Below, in pieces: positions 60,833-64,000 of a stretch of 64,000 bases of DNA (the stretch's first letter is position 1; the number at the start of each line of letters is the position of its first letter). The stretch is from Blepharisma stoltei (Eukaryota; Ciliophora; Heterotrichea; Heterotrichida; Blepharismidae). The position numbers and the translations under genes are program-made. Under the pieces are notes generated by a model. That model was given only the letters and a program-made list of their open reading frames with translations, had not been told where the DNA came from and searched no databases. The stretch spans positions 969,658 through 1,033,657 of the forward strand of contig CAJZBQ010000033.1 of NCBI GenBank assembly GCA_914767885.1, written 5' to 3'.

Positions 60833-63800
60833 TGTTAGGGTGTTAGGGTGTTAGGGTGTTAGGGTGTTAGGGTGTTAGGGTGTTAGGGTGTTAGGGTGTT
60901 AGGGTGTTAGGGTGTTAGGGTGTTAGGGTGTTAGGGTGTTAGGGTGTTAGGGTGTTAGGGTGTTAGGGTGTTAGGGTGTTAGGGTGTTAGGGTGTTAGGG
61001 TGTTAGGGTGTTAGGGTGTTAGGGTGTTAGGGTGTTAGGGTGTTAGGGTGTTAGGGTGTTAGGGTGTTAGGGTGTTAGGGTGTTAGGGTGTTAGGGTGTT
61101 AGGGTGTTAGGGTGTTAGGGTGTTAGGGTGTTAGGGTGTTAGGGTGTTAGGGTGTTAGGGTGTTAGGGTGTTAGGGTGTTAGGGTGTTAGGGTGTTAGGG
61201 TGTTAGGGTGTTAGGGTGTTAGGGTGTTAGGGTGTTAGGGTGTTAGGGTGTTAGGGTGTTAGGGTGTTAGGGTGTTAGGGTGTTAGGGTGTTAGGGTGTT
61301 AGGGTGTTAGGGTGTTAGGGTGTTAGGGTGTTAGGGTGTTAGGGTGTTAGGGTGTTAGGGTGTTAGGGTGTTAGGGTGTTAGGGTGTTAGGGTGTTAGGG
61401 TGTTAGGGTGTTAGGGTGTTAGGGTGTTAGGGTGTTAGGGTGTTAGGGTGTTAGGGTGTTAGGGTGTTAGGGTGTTAGGGTGTTAGGGTGTTAGGGTGTT
61501 AGGGTGTTAGGGTGTTAGGGTGTTAGGGTGTTAGGGTGTTAGGGTGTTAGGGTGTTAGGGTGTTAGGGTGTTAGGGTGTTAGGGTGTTAGGGTGTTAGGG
61601 TGTTAGGGTGTTAGGGTGTTAGGGTGTTAGGGTGTTAGGGTGTTAGGGTGTTAGGGTGTTAGGGTGTTAGGGTGTTAGGGTGTTAGGGTGTTAGGGTGTT
61701 AGGGTGTTAGGGTGTTAGGGTGTTAGGGTGTTAGGGTGTTAGGGTGTTAGGGTGTTAGGGTGTTAGGGTGTTAGGGTGTTAGGGTGTTAGGGTGTTAGGG
61801 TGTTAGGGTGTTAGGGTGTTAGGGTGTTAGGGTGTTAGGGTGTTAGGGTGTTAGGGTGTTAGGGTGTTAGGGTGTTAGGGTGTTAGGGTGTTAGGGTGTT
61901 AGGGTGTTAGGGTGTTAGGGTGTTAGGGTGTTAGGGTGTTAGGGTGTTAGGGTGTTAGGGTGTTAGGGTGTTAGGGTGTTAGGGTGTTAGGGTGTTAGGG
62001 TGTTAGGGTGTTAGGGTGTTAGGGTGTTAGGGTGTTAGGGTGTTAGGGTGTTAGGGTGTTAGGGTGTTAGGGTGTTAGGGTGTTAGGGTGTTAGGGTGTT
62101 AGGGTGTTAGGGTGTTAGGGTGTTAGGGTGTTAGGGTGTTAGGGTGTTAGGGTGTTAGGGTGTTAGGGTGTTAGGGTGTTAGGGTGTTAGGGTGTTAGGG
62201 TGTTAGGGTGTTAGGGTGTTAGGGTGTTAGGGTGTTAGGGTGTTAGGGTGTTAGGGTGTTAGGGTGTTAGGGTGTTAGGGTGTTAGGGTGTTAGGGTGTT
62301 AGGTGTAGGGTGTTAGGGTGTTAGGGTGTTAGGGTGTTAGGGTGTTAGGGTGTTAGGGTGTTAGGGTGTTAGGGTGTTAGGGTGTTAGGGTGTTAGGGTG
62401 TTAGGGTGTTAGGGTGTTAGGGTGTTAGGGTGTTAGGGTGTTAGGGTGTTAGGGTGTTAGGGTGTTAGGGTGTTAGGGTGTTAGGGTGTTAGGGTGTTAG
62501 GGTGTTAGGGTGTTAGGGTGTTAGGGTGTTAGGGTGTTAGGGTGTTAGGGTGTTAGGGTGTTAGGGTGTTAGGGTGTTAGGGTGTTAGGGGTAGGGTGTT
62601 AGGGTGTTAGGGTGTTAGGGTGTTAGGGTGTTAGGGTGTTAGGGTGTTAGGGTGTTAGGGTGTTAGGGTGTTAGGGTGTTAGGGTGTTAGGGTGTTAGGG
62701 TGTTAGGGTGTTAGGGTGTTAGGGTGTTAGGGTGTTAGGGTGTTAGGGTGTTAGGGTGTTAGGGTGTTAGGGTGTTAGGGTGTTAGGGTGTTAGGGTGTT
62801 AGGGTGTTAGGGTGTTAGGGTGTTAGGGTGTTAGGGTGTTAGGGTGTTAGGGTGTTAGGGGTGTTAGGGTGTTAGGGTGTTAGGGTGTTAGGGTGTTAGG
62901 GTGTTAGGGTGTTAGGGTGTTAGGGTGTTAGGGTGTTAGGGTGTTAGGGTGTTAGGGTGTTAGGGTGTTAGGGTGTTAGGGTGTTAGGGTGTTAGGGTGT
63001 TAGGGTGTTAGGGTGTTAGGGTGTTAGGGTGTTAGGGTGTTAGGGTGTTAGGGTGTTAGGGTGTTAGGGTGTTAGGGTGTTAGGGTGTTAGGGTGTTAGG
63101 GTGTTAGGGTGTTAGGGTGTTAGGGTGTTAGGGTGTTAGGGTGTTAGGGTGTTAGGGTGTTAGGGTGTTAGGGTGTTAGGGTGTTAGGGTGTTAGGGTGT
63201 TAGGGTGTTAGGGTGTTAGGGTGTTAGGGTGTTAGGGTGTTAGGGTGTTAGGGTGTTAGGGTGTTAGGGTGTTAGGGTGTTAGGGTGTTAGGGTGTTAGG
63301 GTGTTAGGTGTTAGGGTGTTAGGGTGTTAGGGTGTTAGGGTGTTAGGGTGTTAGGGTGTTAGGGTGTTAGGGTGTTAGGGTGTTAGGGTGTTAGGGTGTT
63401 AGGGTGTTAGGGTGTTAGGGTGTTAGGGTGTTAGGGTGTTAGGGTGTTAGGGTGTTAGGGTGTTAGGGTGTTAGGGTGTTAGGGTGTTAGGGTGTTAGGG
63501 TGTTAGGGTGTTAGGGTGTTAGGGTGTTAGGGTGTTAGGGTGTTAGGGTGTTAGGGTGTTAGGGTGTTAGGGTGTTAGGGTGTTAGGGTGTTAGGGTGTT
63601 AGGGTGTTAGGGTGTTAGGGTGTTAGGGTGTTAGGGTGTTAGGGTGTTAGGGTGTTAGGGTGTTAGGGTGTTAGGGTGTTAGGGTGTTAGGGTGTTAGGG
63701 TGTTAGGGTGTTAGGGTGTTAGGGTGTTAGGGTGTTAGGGTGTTAGGGTGTTAGGGTGTTAGGGTGTTAGGGTGTTAGGGTGTTAGGGTGTTAGGGTGTT

Positions 63801-64000
63801 AGGGTGTTAGGGTGTTAGGGTGTTAGGGTGTTAGGGTGTTAGGGTGTTAGGGTGTTAGGGTGTTAGGGTGTTAGGGTGTTAGGGTGTTAGGGTGTTAGGG
63901 TGTTAGGGTGTTAGGGTGTTAGGGTGTTAGGGTGTTAGGGTGTTAGGGTGTTAGGGTGTTAGGGTGTTAGGGTGTTAGGGTGTTAGGGTGTTAGGGTGTT
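60833..64000 (+). repeat. Telomere, (TGTTAGGG)n
   Basis: About 3168 bp of the 8-nt unit TGTTAGGG (C-strand CCCTAACA), about 396 units, running to the window edge with the G-rich strand 3' outward, as expected for a right-hand chromosome end. Irregular units occur near 62301, 62589, 62857 and 63305 (gain or loss of one to three bases). The unit matches telomeres reported for Blepharisma and Stentor. Confidence 0.99.

Overview
The window is nuclear DNA of a heterotrich ciliate, most probably a Blepharisma. Three signals support this. (1) The right end (60833-64000) is about 3.17 kb of the 8-base repeat TGTTAGGG, the telomere unit of heterotrichs. (2) TGA occurs in frame at conserved tryptophan positions in many genes, while TAA and TAG act as stops; UGA=Trp with UAA/UAG stops is the Blepharisma code. 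(3) Conserved reading frames are closed by 15-nt GT...AG introns, the very short introns known from Blepharisma and Stentor. Exons are also interrupted by AT-rich mobile elements that must be removed exactly to restore the frame, so the sequence holds germline-type DNA (IES retained) rather than fully processed macronuclear DNA.

Layout, left to right. 1-949: fragment of an unknown gene. 1401-15678 (-): complete IFT dynein-2 heavy chain (DYNC2H1 type) with five interruptions; removing them leaves exactly 4215 codons. 15696-20851 (-): a small membrane protein, a CLC channel/transporter with CBS domains, and nicalin. 21376-29846 (+): a DENN-domain protein, a 1058-residue coiled-coil protein and a multi-zinc-finger protein. 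30460-33474 (-): three paralogous small zinc proteins. 34-35 kb: a decayed gene. 35344-37689 (+): a membrane methyltransferase and a stand-alone NPC1 N-terminal domain. 37786-40411 (-): a PH protein and a very acidic type I membrane protein. 40627-48088: a disordered protein and three small secreted proteins that share an upstream motif, embedded in a repeat-rich stretch. 48228-57940 (-): a TMEM131-like protein, an acidic protein, an ankyrin-AGC kinase fusion and a TPR-IQ protein. 58238-60523 (-): a pentapeptide/WD40 protein directly beside the telomere.

Two mobile-element classes dominate. The first is a MITE-like class of about 380-565 bp with C-rich termini (CTCCCC...GGGGAG). It shows three different terminal-repeat sequences in one shared architecture, and every copy is flanked by a 3-bp TNA duplication. 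The second is a set of GC-richer, retroposon-like elements of about 350-570 bp. They have 11-16 bp target duplications, often start near ATGGCG and carry TTAA-type tails. Members of both classes sit inside exons of conserved genes and can be removed in frame. The gene content (IFT dynein, nicalin, TMEM131-like, NPC1-NTD, CLC, DENN) is ordinary for a ciliated cell with an active secretory/endosomal system. The unusual biology is how often exons are invaded and how varied the implied excision boundaries are.
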